From contig CAKRTS010000016.1 of NCBI GenBank assembly GCA_934402315.1, positions 1 through 64,000 of the forward strand: 64,000 nucleotides of DNA, given 5' to 3'. Below the pieces are notes generated by a model. It was not told the DNA's origin. It made no database searches and saw nothing but the letters and a program-made list of their open reading frames with translations. The position numbers and the translations under genes were made by a program. The DNA comes from an uncultured Acetatifactor sp. (lineage in GTDB: Bacteria > Bacillota > Clostridia > Lachnospirales > Lachnospiraceae). Position 1 is the stretch's first letter; each line of letters opens with the position of its first letter. This document shows positions 8,508 to 16,874 of this stretch, piece after piece.

Positions 8508-8527
8508 GAAAAAAAGTAAGCAAAAAG

Positions 8528-8559
8528 AGCGGGTGTGCTTCGGCATACCTGCTTTTTTT
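8528..8559 (+). terminator. Intrinsic terminator after the XRE gene, bidirectional
   Basis: AGCGGGTGTGC (8528-8538), TTCG loop, GCATACCTGCT (8543-8553), then seven T. An A-rich tract precedes the stem, so it can also stop transcripts leaving the minus-strand tRNA cluster. Confidence 0.85.
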
Positions 8560-8598
8560 GCATGAAAAAACCTGCTTCCACATCGAAACAGGTTTGTA

Positions 8599-8671
8599 TG
8601 AGACATAGGAGACTCGAACTCCCGACACCTTGATTAAAAGTCAAGTGCTCTACCAACTGAGCTAATGTCCC
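8599..8671 (-). tRNA. tRNA-Lys (TTT)
   Basis: Read on the minus strand: acceptor GGGACAT pairs with ATGTCTC, the D-arm is AGCTCAGTTGG, the anticodon loop CTTTTAA carries TTT, and the T-arm is GGGAGTTCGAGTCTCC. The CCA end is not encoded. Last gene of the four-tRNA cluster, next to the bidirectional terminator. Confidence 0.95.
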
Positions 8672-8687
8672 GCATAATATAAAAAAA

Positions 8688-8759
8688 CAGGGCTAGCTGG
8701 ATTCGAACCAGCGTCTGCAGCAGTCAAAGTGCTGTGCCTTACCGCTTGGCGATAGCCCT
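8688..8759 (-). tRNA. tRNA-Gln (TTG)
   Basis: Minus strand: acceptor AGGGCTA pairs fully with TAGCCCT, discriminator G, D-arm GCCAAGCGGTAAGGC, anticodon loop CTTTGAC with TTG, T-arm with GGTTCGAATCC. The ATCGCCAAGCGGTAAGGCA stretch is typical of glutamine tRNAs. CCA is not encoded. Confidence 0.95.
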
Positions 8760-8805
8760 ATATATGACACCAAACGTACTACAATGACACGGACAAGATC
8801 AAAAA

Positions 8806-8880
8806 GGTGGATAAAGGGATTCGAACCCTTGGCCTCCAGAGCCACAATCTGGCGCGCTAACCAGCTGCGCTATACCCACC
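8806..8880 (-). tRNA. tRNA-His (GTG)
   Basis: Minus strand: acceptor GTGGGTA/TATCCAC, anticodon GTG in TTGTGGC, T-arm GGTTCGAATCC. The extra G at position -1 opposite a C discriminator, a histidine identity element, is present, which sets the outer ends at 8806 and 8880. Confidence 0.95.
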
Positions 8881-8934
8881 ATGCTTCACAAAATGTGAAT
8901 GCAGCAAGTCTGCAAAACAGAAGATGCTGCAAAA

Positions 8935-9008
<74 letters not shown>

Positions 9009-9040
9009 ATACGGTGATAGTACTCAAACCGACGAAGCAT

Positions 9041-9069
9041 ATTATATTTCATTTTTTGCATGTTGTCAA
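9041..9069 (-). promoter_or_regulatory. Consensus promoter of the tRNA cluster
   Basis: On the minus strand TTGACA (9069-9064) and TATAAT (9046-9041) are both perfect, with a 17-base spacer. The tRNA-Arg 5' end is 32 bases downstream. This would give strong constitutive expression of tRNA-Arg, His, Gln and Lys. Confidence 0.85.
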
Positions 9070-9153
9070 CCACTTTTTTCGTGAAAATTATTGGCAGATG
9101 TGTTAAACTTAATTTAAACAGGACTTATTGGTCTGCTACGGGAGAGGGTACAT

Positions 9154-10494
9154 ATGACGAAGGACATTATATTAGACACAAAGTGCGGAAAAATCAGGGG
9201 AACAGAGCGCACAGATGACATTTTTTTCCACGGGATACGCTATGCGGCGGCGGAGCGGTTCGAGTATCCGGTGCCGGTTACGCACTGGGAGGGCATTTAT
9301 GACGCGACAGCGCAGGAGACAGACTGCCCGCAGTACGACACCTTCCGGGATGAGTCGAAGGATGAGGGGAATTTTTACTATGAGGAGTTCCGCAAGGGCA
9401 GCAACTTCCGCTATGAGGAGGACGCGTTGGAGCTGAACATCCAGAAGCCGCTGCGGGGAGAAAACTGTCCGGTGCTTGTTTTTATCCACGGCGGAGGGCA
9501 TGAGACGGGAACCATCGGCGAGATGCCCTACGGGGATGGCAGGGAGTACACAAAGCGGGGAATCGTCTATGTTTCTGTCGGCTACCGGCTGAATGTCTTC
9601 TCGCTTTACCGGTCGAAAAATTACGGGCTGCATGACCAGATGGCGGCGATCCGGTGGGTGAAGGAAAATATAGCGGCGTTCGGCGGCGATCCCGGAAGAA
9701 TTACATTGATGGGACAGTCCGCAGGGGCGATGAGCATTAACGACCTGCTCTACACAAATCAGCTCAAGGGAATCATCACGGGGGCAATTATGATGTCCGG
9801 TGCAGGCTGCGTCCCGAAGCTTGTCAGACCTTATACGGAGCAGGAGGCAGAGGGCTTCTGGACAGAGGTCAGGCAGAGAGCGGGGGCAGCGGATGAGGCG
9901 GCGTTCCGTGCACTGCCCGCGAAGGAGGTATGGGAGGCATGGTATACCGTGTCGAGAGAGCACGGCGATCTGCATTATTTACAGCCGGGAATTGACGGGG
10001 AGATCATTCCGGAACTGCCGCAGAAGATCAGGAAGGACGGAACGGATCTGGACATTCCGCTGATCGTTGGAATTACCTCGCAGGACTTTATGCCTTATCT
10101 GATCTATGAGATGGCATACGGCTACGCGCGCCGCAATGCCAGAGAGGGCAGAAAGCCGGTGTATGGCTATCTCTTTGACAGGGAACTGCCGGGAAATAAG
10201 TTTAAGGCTTATCATGCGGCAGACCTCTGGTATATGTGCGGCAATATGGACAGATGCTGGCGGACCTTCGAGGAGACAGATCATGAACTCTGCAGACAGA
10301 TGATAGATTATGTCGCAAACTTTGTGAGGAGCGGCGGCAATCCGAACGGAGAGGGACTACCGGAGTGGAAGCCTGTCTCTAAGAGGCAGAGGGGCTTTAG
10401 GCTGTTTGACGGAAAATCCGAAGGATACGCGTCGCCGATGCAGTGCCGGAAGAAGCTGTGGCATACCTTCCTGCGGGACAAGGGGCCGATGTAA
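9154..10494 (+). CDS. Carboxylesterase type B (PnbA-like)
   Basis: A 446-aa alpha/beta hydrolase that would hydrolyse carboxylic esters in the cytoplasm. It has the oxyanion-hole motif HGGG at residues 112-115 and the nucleophile elbow GQSAGA with Ser189. YHAADLWY near residue 353 is the likely histidine region. The N-terminus (TKCGKIRGT) and ALELNIQKP match the family opening, where ED-CLxLNI is usual. At 446 residues it is shorter than typical type-B esterases of about 490-550, mainly in the substrate-lid region. GGGAGAGGG precedes the ATG at 9154. There is no signal peptide. It stands alone between the tRNA cluster and tRNA-Leu. The natural substrate cannot be told; xylan-side-chain or drug-like esters are typical for the family. 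Confidence 0.85.
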   Translation: MTKDIILDTKCGKIRGTERTDDIFFHGIRYAAAERFEYPVPVTHWEGIYDATAQETDCPQYDTFRDESKDEGNFYYEEFRKGSNFRYEEDALELNIQKPLRGENCPVLVFIHGGGHETGTIGEMPYGDGREYTKRGIVYVSVGYRLNVFSLYRSKNYGLHDQMAAIRWVKENIAAFGGDPGRITLMGQSAGAMSINDLLYTNQLKGIITGAIMMSGAGCVPKLVRPYTEQEAEGFWTEVRQRAGAADEAAFRALPAKEVWEAWYTVSREHGDLHYLQPGIDGEIIPELPQKIRKDGTDLDIPLIVGITSQDFMPYLIYEMAYGYARRNAREGRKPVYGYLFDRELPGNKFKAYHAADLWYMCGNMDRCWRTFEETDHELCRQMIDYVANFVRSGGNPNGEGLPEWKPVSKRQRGFRLFDGKSEGYASPMQCRKKLWHTFLRDKGPM

Positions 10495-10555
10495 GCCCCG
10501 CGCCGGAGCACCGCCGCGTCCGGACTGGAGGCGGCGGGAGAAATTCTGGGAATCC

Positions 10556-10585
10556 TTGACAAAAACAGAAAGCCCACGCTATAAT
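10556..10585 (+). promoter_or_regulatory. Promoter of tRNA-Leu
   Basis: TTGACA at 10556-10561 and TATAAT at 10580-10585 with an 18-base spacer; the tRNA begins 24 bases after the -10 box. Confidence 0.85.
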
Positions 10586-10608
10586 AAAAAAGCAGCACTA
10601 TTTTAAAT

Positions 10609-10689
10609 GCGGATATGGCGGAATTGGCAGACGCGCCAGATTTAGGTTCTGGTGTCCTTGACGTGCAGGTTCAAGTCCTGTTATCCGCA
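10609..10689 (+). tRNA. tRNA-Leu (TAG)
   Basis: Acceptor GCGGATA pairs fully with TATCCGC, D-arm GGCGGAATTGGCAGACGC, anticodon TAG in ATTTAGG, a type-II variable arm (GTGTCCTTGACGT), and T-arm GGTTCAAGTCC. 81 nt, CCA not encoded. The long variable arm confirms the leucine class. Confidence 0.95.
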
Positions 10690-10713
10690 TCCTGCGTGAG
10701 CAGTTCAATGCAT

Positions 10714-10743
10714 GAGCAGCCTCCTCTGAGGTTCGCTCTTTTT
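10714..10743 (+). terminator. Intrinsic terminator after tRNA-Leu
   Basis: GAGC (10714-10717) with GCTC (10735-10738) and inner GCCTC/GAGGT around a CTCT loop, followed by TTTTT. Confidence 0.75.
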
Positions 10744-10777
10744 GCTTTTAGAAAAGTGTGCAGAGTTGGGGGAAAAG

Positions 10778-12685
10778 ATGAGTTATATTTTGCATTATGA
10801 TATTGCGGCTATGGTTCTGGCCGTTGTCATATTGATACATTTCTACCATAAGAAAAGCATTCGTATGCCCCAGTCCTTTGCTTTTGTATGGCTGATCTGG
10901 CTGTCACTGCTTACGGACATTGTGGATATCCTGACGGTTGTGCTGGATGAGATCCGCTTTGTGCCGTGGGTTGTGTATCTTGTGAACGTGATCTATCTGA
11001 GTCTGTTCAATACGCTTCCCTTTTTATACTATCTCTACCTCTATATCTCCACCGGAAAGGATCGGAGCAAGTGGGGCGTGAGGGATCTGCTTGTCCTGTT
11101 TGCACCGCTTACAGCATCGGTTCTTATGATTATGACGTCTCCCGTCACGGGCTTTGTTTTTCATTATAATCAAGTGGACGGCTATCAGCACGGCGTAGGT
11201 TTTCCGATTCTGTATGCGGTTACAGCATATTACATAGTAGCTACGGTGGTGACGACATCGAGGTACAAGGCTCTTCTAACAAAATGGCAGCTTACATCCG
11301 TCAGACTGTATCTTACGGCATCGCTGATCAGCGGTATCATTCAGGCATTGATGCCCCATGCGCTGGTATTACAGTTTGCCACCTCGCTTTCCCTGCTGCT
11401 TCTCTATATGGCACTGGAAAGCCCAGACGGGGACGAAGATAAGTTTCTCGGGGTGTATAACAGACGCGGTTTTGACAAGGTTGTTTCCAGTGCGGTCAGA
11501 AAGCAGGAAAAATTTCATCTCTTAATTATCAATGTTACGAATTTCCAGTCTCTGCGCGAAGCGGTTGGTCTTGAACTTGGAAAGATGCTGCTCAAGGAGG
11601 CGGTCGAGAAACTGAAAACAGAAATCCGTCCCATGGAGCTTTTCTATCTGGCGGACGGCAGACTCGCAATCTTTGTGGAAGATGACAAAGAAAAGCTGGA
11701 TTATGTCGTGGATATTCTCCGCAACAGGATCGGTCAGGGCGTCATCAGCGAGGATATGAACCTGCAGCTTGAGACGGTATTGATCCAGATGGATTATCCG
11801 GAGGAAGTAAAGACCGTGGAAGACATCATGGATGCGATCGACTATTCCGCAATGGTTTCCTTTGAGCAGAATGACGGGCAGGCGCTTCACGTCGGCGAAG
11901 AGATCCTGGCAAAGAGAAAGAGAGAGCTCCAGATACAGCATTGCATGCAGCGCGCGCTAAAGCAGGGCACATTTCAGGTTTACTACCAGCCGATCTATTC
12001 ATCGACCGGAAAGCGGTATCATTCCGCAGAGGCGCTGATCCGTCTCTTTGACCCGGAGCTGGGCTTTATCAGTCCTGAGGAATTTATTCCGATGGCGGAG
12101 CGCAACGGCATGATCTTAAAGATCGGAGAATTTGTTTTCCGCACCGTCTGTGAGATGATGGCGCGCGAGAAGATATGGGAAAAGGGGATCGACTTCATAG
12201 AAGTCAACCTTTCTGTTGTACAGTGTATGCAGGAGGACATCTGCGAGATGCTGTATGGAATCATGGATGAATATGGAATCCCGTATGACAGGATCAATCT
12301 TGAGGTGACGGAGACGACCATGGATGAGGAGGTTTTATGGAATACCATGGAGCGCATGACTGTCGGAGGTGTGACCTTTTCACTGGACGATTACGGCACG
12401 GGCTATTCCAATCTCTGCAATGTCCTGAAACATCCGTTCCGCATTATCAAGCTGGACAAGTCAATGGTCTGGTACGCGATGGAAAATGAAAATGCGATGT
12501 GTGCGCTGCGCCATACGGCGGCAATGATCCGGGATATACATATGCATATTGTTGCGGAGGGTGTTGAGACAGAACAGCAGCAGGAGCTTCTTACGGAGAT
12601 GGGCTGCGAATATCTACAGGGATATTATTTCTCCAAGCCGGTACCGGAGAGAGAATTTCTTGCAAAAATTAAGTCGTTACCATAG
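10778..12685 (+). CDS. Membrane protein with degenerate GGDEF and intact EAL domain (c-di-GMP phosphodiesterase)
   Basis: A 635-aa protein. Residues 1-220 contain about seven membrane segments, a sensor-like module. A GGDEF fold follows (about 230-370) but the active-site loop reads DGRLAIF in place of GGDEF, so it should not make c-di-GMP. The EAL domain (about 385-633) keeps the key residues: AEALIRL (EAL), NLS, EVTETTM, DDYGTGYSN, KLDKSM, VAEGVE and LQGYYFSKP. It is therefore expected to hydrolyse c-di-GMP to pGpG, with the membrane part tuning activity. I chose the ATG at 10778, preceded by GGGGGAAAAG, over the ATG at 10742, which has no site. The gene ends at a terminator and is transcribed alone. 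Confidence 0.85.
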   Translation: MSYILHYDIAAMVLAVVILIHFYHKKSIRMPQSFAFVWLIWLSLLTDIVDILTVVLDEIRFVPWVVYLVNVIYLSLFNTLPFLYYLYLYISTGKDRSKWGVRDLLVLFAPLTASVLMIMTSPVTGFVFHYNQVDGYQHGVGFPILYAVTAYYIVATVVTTSRYKALLTKWQLTSVRLYLTASLISGIIQALMPHALVLQFATSLSLLLLYMALESPDGDEDKFLGVYNRRGFDKVVSSAVRKQEKFHLLIINVTNFQSLREAVGLELGKMLLKEAVEKLKTEIRPMELFYLADGRLAIFVEDDKEKLDYVVDILRNRIGQGVISEDMNLQLETVLIQMDYPEEVKTVEDIMDAIDYSAMVSFEQNDGQALHVGEEILAKRKRELQIQHCMQRALKQGTFQVYYQPIYSSTGKRYHSAEALIRLFDPELGFISPEEFIPMAERNGMILKIGEFVFRTVCEMMAREKIWEKGIDFIEVNLSVVQCMQEDICEMLYGIMDEYGIPYDRINLEVTETTMDEEVLWNTMERMTVGGVTFSLDDYGTGYSNLCNVLKHPFRIIKLDKSMVWYAMENENAMCALRHTAAMIRDIHMHIVAEGVETEQQQELLTEMGCEYLQGYYFSKPVPEREFLAKIKSLP

Positions 12686-12708
12686 GCTGCCTGTGGTAAC
12701 GACTTTTT
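12673..12708 (+). terminator. Intrinsic terminator after the EAL gene
   Basis: GTCGTTACCA (12673-12682) pairs perfectly with TGGTAACGAC (12694-12703), followed by TTTTT. The stem overlaps the last codons of the EAL gene. Confidence 0.85.
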
Positions 12709-12726
12709 GTCACATGAAAAAGGGGA

Positions 12727-13221
12727 TCAGCGCCATGTCTGGAGCGCCATATAGGAATTGTGGTACTCCTTGCGGTAGGTGACATCCTCGCTGAACCAAT
12801 CCGGCGGAATGAAAGCCTCGGCGGCTTCTTTGCTCCCGAACTCTACCTCAGCCATGATGAGCGGGGCGAAGGGAGGGTCAAAGACATCCAGCTCGATTGT
12901 CAGCTCGTAGCCCTCCGGCGGGGTCGGAGCGCCCTCTGCAAAGACCGGATTTATAAGAGGGATCAGATAACGCTTCTTTGATATAATGTTGCCGTCCGCT
13001 TTTTCGCGCAGATGATAATAGGCATCCCTGTTCAGCGCAAGGTTATGCTCTTCCCTTGCCATCATGCCGCTGCCCTTGTAGGTAAGGATGTAATCGTCAT
13101 CCTCCTTGCGCACACGGACGACGGGGGAGGTGCAGAGATAAGCCTGCTCTATGTGATGTGAGGGATAGCTTTCCAGATTTTCCGGTAGTCTTCTGATAGT
13201 AAATTTCCGTTCGATTTCCAT
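12727..13221 (-). CDS. CYTH-domain protein (triphosphate tunnel enzyme family)
   Basis: A 164-aa soluble protein starting MEIERKF, the EXEXK-type opening of CYTH/triphosphate tunnel metalloenzymes. Other family strands are present: VVRVRKEDDDYILTYKG (residues 34-50), E-L-T-I-E-L-D-V-F (about 105) and MAEVEFGS (about 123). Relatives hydrolyse tripolyphosphate or nucleoside triphosphates inside the cell using acidic and basic residues lining a beta barrel. I place the start at the ATG at 13221, six bases after GAGG; an in-frame ATG at 13233 is less well placed. It is convergent with the EAL gene and divergent from the DJ-1 operon. Length is normal for the bacterial family. The true substrate is not evident. 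Confidence 0.8.
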   Translation of the reverse strand: MEIERKFTIRRLPENLESYPSHHIEQAYLCTSPVVRVRKEDDDYILTYKGSGMMAREEHNLALNRDAYYHLREKADGNIISKKRYLIPLINPVFAEGAPTPPEGYELTIELDVFDPPFAPLIMAEVEFGSKEAAEAFIPPDWFSEDVTYRKEYHNSYMALQTWR

Positions 13222-13347
13222 TTTTAGCCTCATTTCTGCGCACGCATACTTTTTTCAATCTTTTTTCTCTTTCGTGTGGCATATGCCGCCACTTCTTCCA
13301 GTATAACACTATTTAAACGTATTTGCCATGAAATCCCGTGGAATAAA

Positions 13348-13376
13348 TTGAAAAATTTCTCTAAACTGTGTATACT
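13348..13376 (+). promoter_or_regulatory. Promoter of the DJ-1/fcl operon
   Basis: TTGAAA (13348-13353) and TATACT (13371-13376), spacing 17, 37 bases before the ATG at 13414. Confidence 0.6.
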
Positions 13377-13413
13377 TATGCTGAATGTATTACTTGAGAA
13401 AAGGAGGAGCAGA

Positions 13414-13977
13414 ATGAACAGGTTAGCTGTATTTTTTGCTGCAGGTTATGAGGAGATAGAGGCGCTGACGGTTGTGGACATCTGCCGCAGAGGCGGTCTG
13501 GAGGTAGACATGGTCTCGGTCAGCGGAGAGACTGAGGTGACCGGCTCACACGGCATCTGCGTCAGCATGGATAAGGAATTCGGGAACGTTGATTTTGAGG
13601 ATTATGATATGCTTGTGCTGCCCGGCGGAATGCCCGGTACGAGGAATCTCGAGGATCACGCGGGGCTGATGGAGCGCGTGGACGAGTTTGCCGCAAAGGG
13701 AAAGTACCTTGCCGCGATCTGTGCAGCGCCCAGCATTTTCGGACACAGGGGAATCCTGAAAGGGCGCAGGGCATGCTGCTATCCCTCCTTTGAGAGTCAT
13801 CTGACAGGTGCGGAGGTGACACAGGAGCCGGTGGAGATTTCAGGCAATGTCATCACATCCAGAGGTATGGGAACGGCGATCGCATTCGGGCTTGCAATCG
13901 TCAGTGTGTTCAAGGGAAAAGAAGCGGCAGATAAGCTCGCGGAGAGCATCATCTATGCGGAACGGAGACAGGCATGA
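13414..13977 (+). CDS. DJ-1/PfpI family protein
   Basis: A 187-aa cytoplasmic protein of the DJ-1/YajL branch: the conserved Glu lies in GYEEIE (Glu16) and the reactive Cys in the nucleophile elbow AAICAAPSIFG (Cys103). PGGMPG near residue 70 is the usual loop. Relatives act as deglycase or glyoxalase-type enzymes or as oxidative-stress chaperones; which applies here cannot be told. AGGAGG stands just before the ATG at 13414; the in-frame ATG at 13276 would add a low-complexity leader that crosses the promoter and is rejected. The stop overlaps the start of the GDP-fucose synthase gene by 4 bases, so the two are coupled, though no metabolic link is obvious. Confidence 0.85.
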   Translation: MNRLAVFFAAGYEEIEALTVVDICRRGGLEVDMVSVSGETEVTGSHGICVSMDKEFGNVDFEDYDMLVLPGGMPGTRNLEDHAGLMERVDEFAAKGKYLAAICAAPSIFGHRGILKGRRACCYPSFESHLTGAEVTQEPVEISGNVITSRGMGTAIAFGLAIVSVFKGKEAADKLAESIIYAERRQA

Positions 13978-14918
13978 TGGATAAAAACGGAAAAATCTAT
14001 GTGGCAGGTCACAGAGGCATGGTCGGAAGCGCCATCTGCCGCGCACTGGAGAGAAACGGGTACCGGAATATTGTGACAAGAACCCACGCGGAGCTTGATC
14101 TGCGAAGACAGGATCAGGTGGAGGAATTTTTTGCGCAGGAAAAGCCGGATTATGTCTTCCTCGCGGCGGCGAAGGTCGGCGGCATCATGGCAAACAGTGA
14201 GGCACTGGCGGATTTCATGTACGACAACATGATCCTTGAGATGAATGCCATCCATTCCGCGTGGCAGAACGGATGCAAGAAGCTGATGTTCCTCGGCAGC
14301 AGCTGCATCTATCCGAGAATGGCGCCGCAGCCCATGAAGGAGAGCTGCCTGCTGACCTCGGAGCTGGAGAAGACGAACGAGGCGTATGCGCTGGCGAAGA
14401 TCTCGGGACTGAAATACTGCGAGTTCCTGAACCGGCAGTACGGCACGGATTACATCAGCGTCATGCCGACGAATCTTTACGGCCCGAACGACAATTACCA
14501 TCCGACGCACAGCCATGTGCTCCCGGCGCTGATCCGGCGTTTCCATGAGGCGAAGCTTGCGGGAGCGGAGGAAGTGGTGTGCTGGGGAACAGGATCGGCG
14601 CTGCGCGAGTTCCTGTATGTGGATGATCTGGCGGATGCCTGTGTCTATCTCATGAATACCTACAGCGGCAATGAGACGGTGAACCTTGGAACCGGAAAGG
14701 AACTGACGATAAAAGAGCTGGCGGAGCTGGTGGCAAAGGTGGTCGGCTATACCGGAAGGATCAGCTGGGATGCGTCAAAGCCGGACGGCACGCCGAGAAA
14801 GCTGCTGGATGTCAGCAAGCTAGAGGCATTGGGCTATCATTACACGACGGAGCTGGAGGACGGCATCAGGCTTGCCTATCAGGATTTCCTTGAGAATCCG
14901 GTGCGCGCGGAGCGCTGA
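13974..14918 (+). CDS. fcl: GDP-L-fucose synthase
   Basis: A 314-aa extended short-chain dehydrogenase that converts GDP-4-keto-6-deoxy-D-mannose to GDP-L-fucose by epimerisation and NADPH reduction, giving activated fucose for surface polysaccharides. The NADP-binding glycine motif GHRGMVG is at residues 12-18. GSSCIYP supplies the catalytic Ser (Ser110) and YALAK the Tyr138-Lys142 pair. PTNLYGPNDNY and REFLYVDDLADA are family hallmarks. Full length. It is translationally coupled to the DJ-1 gene. The partner gene gmd (GDP-mannose dehydratase) is not in the window, so it must lie elsewhere or the cell must obtain the intermediate in another way. Confidence 0.92.
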   Translation: MMDKNGKIYVAGHRGMVGSAICRALERNGYRNIVTRTHAELDLRRQDQVEEFFAQEKPDYVFLAAAKVGGIMANSEALADFMYDNMILEMNAIHSAWQNGCKKLMFLGSSCIYPRMAPQPMKESCLLTSELEKTNEAYALAKISGLKYCEFLNRQYGTDYISVMPTNLYGPNDNYHPTHSHVLPALIRRFHEAKLAGAEEVVCWGTGSALREFLYVDDLADACVYLMNTYSGNETVNLGTGKELTIKELAELVAKVVGYTGRISWDASKPDGTPRKLLDVSKLEALGYHYTTELEDGIRLAYQDFLENPVRAER

Positions 14919-14985
14919 CATGCGGATGCCGCGAGGAAACAGATTGAAAATATGCGCAAAGAACGTGCGCAGAATGGAGACAAAA

Positions 14986-16266
14986 ATGAAGGAATATACA
15001 GAATGTGCAAGGGAGATGCTGGAGTTTATCGATAAAAGCCCCACCTGCTTTCAGACGGTGAAAAATATCGGGGATATGCTTTCGGCAGCGGGCTTTGCGG
15101 AACTGAGGGAAGCGGACGAGTGGAAGCTTGAGAAGGGAAAGGGCTATTTCGTGACAAGAAATGAGTCCTCTGTGATCGCGTTCCGCCTCCCGGAGCAGCT
15201 GTCCGGTTTTCACATTGCGGCGGCGCACAGCGACTCTCCCTCCTTTAAGGTAAAGGAATCGCCGGAGAGCACGGTCGAGGAGCATTATGTGCGGCTGAAC
15301 ACGGAAAAGTACGGCGGAATGATCCTTTCGACATGGCTTGACAGGGCGCTTTCGGTAGCGGGACGGATCGCTGTGAACGGGGAGAAGGGAATAGAGACCA
15401 GACTGGTCAATGTGGATAAGGATCTGTTGGTCATTCCGAATGTGGCGATCCATATGAACAGGGACATGAACAACGGCGTTGCCTATAATCCGCAGGTGGA
15501 TATGCTGCCACTGTTTGCCGATTGCAGTGACGGGGAAAAGCGGAGCCTGATGTCCTGTGTGGCAGAGGCTGCGGGCGTAGACGAAGAGGACATTATGGGA
15601 CATGATCTGTTCCTCTATACCAGAGAAAAGGGAAGGCTGCTGGGCGAGAGCGGGGAGTTTGTGCTCGCACCGAGACTGGATGACCTGCAATGTGCCTTTT
15701 CCGTGGCGAAGGCGTTTGCGGAGAGCGTACCGCAGCAGTATGTCAGTGTCTGTGCAGTCTTTGACAACGAAGAGGTGGGAAGCGGGACGAAGCAGGGAGC
15801 GGACTCTACCTTCCTCGAGGATGTTCTTTGGAGAATCTGTGAGGCACTGGGACTGTCGAGGAGCGGGTATCTGCGGATGCTCGCGGGGAGCTTCCTGATC
15901 TCTGCGGACAATGCCCATGCGGTGCACCCGAATCACCCGGAGAAGGCAGATCCGACGAACAGACCCTATCTCAACGGCGGCATTGTCATCAAGTATCACG
16001 GCAGCCAGAAGTACACGACGGATGCCGTGTCGGCGGCGAAGCTGAAGTCACTCTGCAAGCGCGCGGAGGTGCCGTTCCAGACCTATGCCAACCGCTCGGA
16101 CATCGCGGGGGGAAGCACGCTCGGAAACATTTCCACAGCGCATGTCTCCGTGTCCAGCGTGGACATCGGACTGCCGCAGCTCGCCATGCACTCAGCGGTG
16201 GAGACCGCGGGTATGCGCGATACGAAGTATGCGGTGGATATGCTGAAAGTATTTTTCGGAGAGTGA
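14986..16266 (+). CDS. M18 family aminopeptidase
   Basis: A 426-aa cytosolic zinc aminopeptidase that releases N-terminal residues from peptides. Family motifs in order: AAHSDSPSFKVK (first metal His and Asp, about residue 76), TWLDRALSVAGR, DDLQCAF, DNEEVGSGTKQGADS (metal and base Glu residues, about 260) and DNAHAVHPNHPEK (about 310), with IAGGSTLGN and HS near the C-terminus. Length matches bacterial M18 enzymes. I chose the ATG at 14986 with GGAG six bases upstream; ORF extension to 14872 would overlap fcl. It follows fcl by 67 bases and probably shares its transcript, ending at the terminator at 16305. Confidence 0.9.
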   Translation: MKEYTECAREMLEFIDKSPTCFQTVKNIGDMLSAAGFAELREADEWKLEKGKGYFVTRNESSVIAFRLPEQLSGFHIAAAHSDSPSFKVKESPESTVEEHYVRLNTEKYGGMILSTWLDRALSVAGRIAVNGEKGIETRLVNVDKDLLVIPNVAIHMNRDMNNGVAYNPQVDMLPLFADCSDGEKRSLMSCVAEAAGVDEEDIMGHDLFLYTREKGRLLGESGEFVLAPRLDDLQCAFSVAKAFAESVPQQYVSVCAVFDNEEVGSGTKQGADSTFLEDVLWRICEALGLSRSGYLRMLAGSFLISADNAHAVHPNHPEKADPTNRPYLNGGIVIKYHGSQKYTTDAVSAAKLKSLCKRAEVPFQTYANRSDIAGGSTLGNISTAHVSVSSVDIGLPQLAMHSAVETAGMRDTKYAVDMLKVFFGE

Positions 16267-16304
16267 GAATCGTATCATAAAAAGTTTTGCGGTTATCACG
16301 CTGC

Positions 16305-16338
16305 GGCGTTCGCCTGTACAACAGGCGGGCGCCTTTTT
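16305..16338 (+). terminator. Intrinsic terminator after the aminopeptidase gene
   Basis: GGCGTTCGCCTGT (16305-16317), ACA loop, ACAGGCGGGCGCC (16321-16333), then TTTTT. Two mismatches or wobbles in a 13-bp stem. Confidence 0.85.
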
Positions 16339-16358
16339 CATGTCATTTCGTGACGATA

Positions 16359-16411
16359 GACGTCATCTCGTGCCGGTGGTCTTGCGCAGGGGGGATGACG
16401 TCATATATATT
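16359..16411 (+). promoter_or_regulatory. Possible operator and promoter before the receiver-like gene
   Basis: GACGTCATC (16359-16367) and GATGACGTC (16394-16402) form a 9-bp inverted repeat, each half containing the palindrome GACGTC. TCATTTCGTG and TCATCTCGTG form a direct repeat just before. A weak promoter, TTGCGC (16382) and TATATT (16406) with spacing 18, lies across the second half-site, so a bound regulator could control the next two genes. Confidence 0.35.
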
Positions 16412-16458
16412 CATAATATAGACTTAGGGGAACAAATGATTACGGGACAGGAGAAAGT

Positions 16459-16806
16459 ATGAGGGCACTGATCTACACAAACAGCGAGCAGGAGTATCAG
16501 CTTTTGCGGAAGATTATGGAGGAAGAGATTGACGGTATCATTGTCAAGCAGGTTTGCATGGACGGACATTTCCATGTGGAGGAGGACAGTGACATCGCCG
16601 TTGTTGCGCTCAATGGCGCGATGGGCATGGAAATCATGCAGACCTATCAGAGCAGGCATCCCGCGTGCAGGATCATCTGGATTACAGATGACCAGTATTT
16701 CGGGAGAACCGCGATCAGAAATCACATCTTTGATTTCATTGTGCGCCCCTATCCGGGCATCCGTTATCGGGATGCCATCAGAAAAGCGGCGGGGAACACG
16801 GCGTGA
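16459..16806 (+). CDS. Receiver-like protein without a clear phosphorylation site
   Basis: A 115-aa protein with the alternating beta/alpha pattern of response-regulator receiver domains: RALIYTNS, a central hydrophobic strand DIAVVALNGAMGMEIM, CRIIWITDD and FDFIVRPYP, the last in the place of the conserved Lys-Pro strand. The position of the phospho-acceptor Asp in the central strand is occupied by ALNG, so it may be a pseudo-receiver that signals without phosphorylation. It is not joined to an output domain. Its stop overlaps the start region of the giant surface-protein gene (ATGATGG), so the two are coupled, an unusual pairing. A normal receiver function cannot be excluded. Confidence 0.5.
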   Translation: MRALIYTNSEQEYQLLRKIMEEEIDGIIVKQVCMDGHFHVEEDSDIAVVALNGAMGMEIMQTYQSRHPACRIIWITDDQYFGRTAIRNHIFDFIVRPYPGIRYRDAIRKAAGNTA

Positions 16807-16874
16807 TGGGTATGCGCCAGCGGACAGTATGGTTATTGGGAAACAAGGATTTTCGGAAAATGAGGAAGCGGATT

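Noticed and set aside
8881..8934. GCAGCA...TGCTGC inverted sequence between tRNA-His and tRNA-Arg as a separate small RNA
   Set aside because: It is short and lies inside the tRNA transcript; most likely a spacer hairpin removed during processing.
13276..13413. N-terminal extension of the DJ-1 protein
   Set aside because: It crosses a good promoter (13348-13376) and lacks a ribosome site, while AGGAGG precedes the ATG at 13414.
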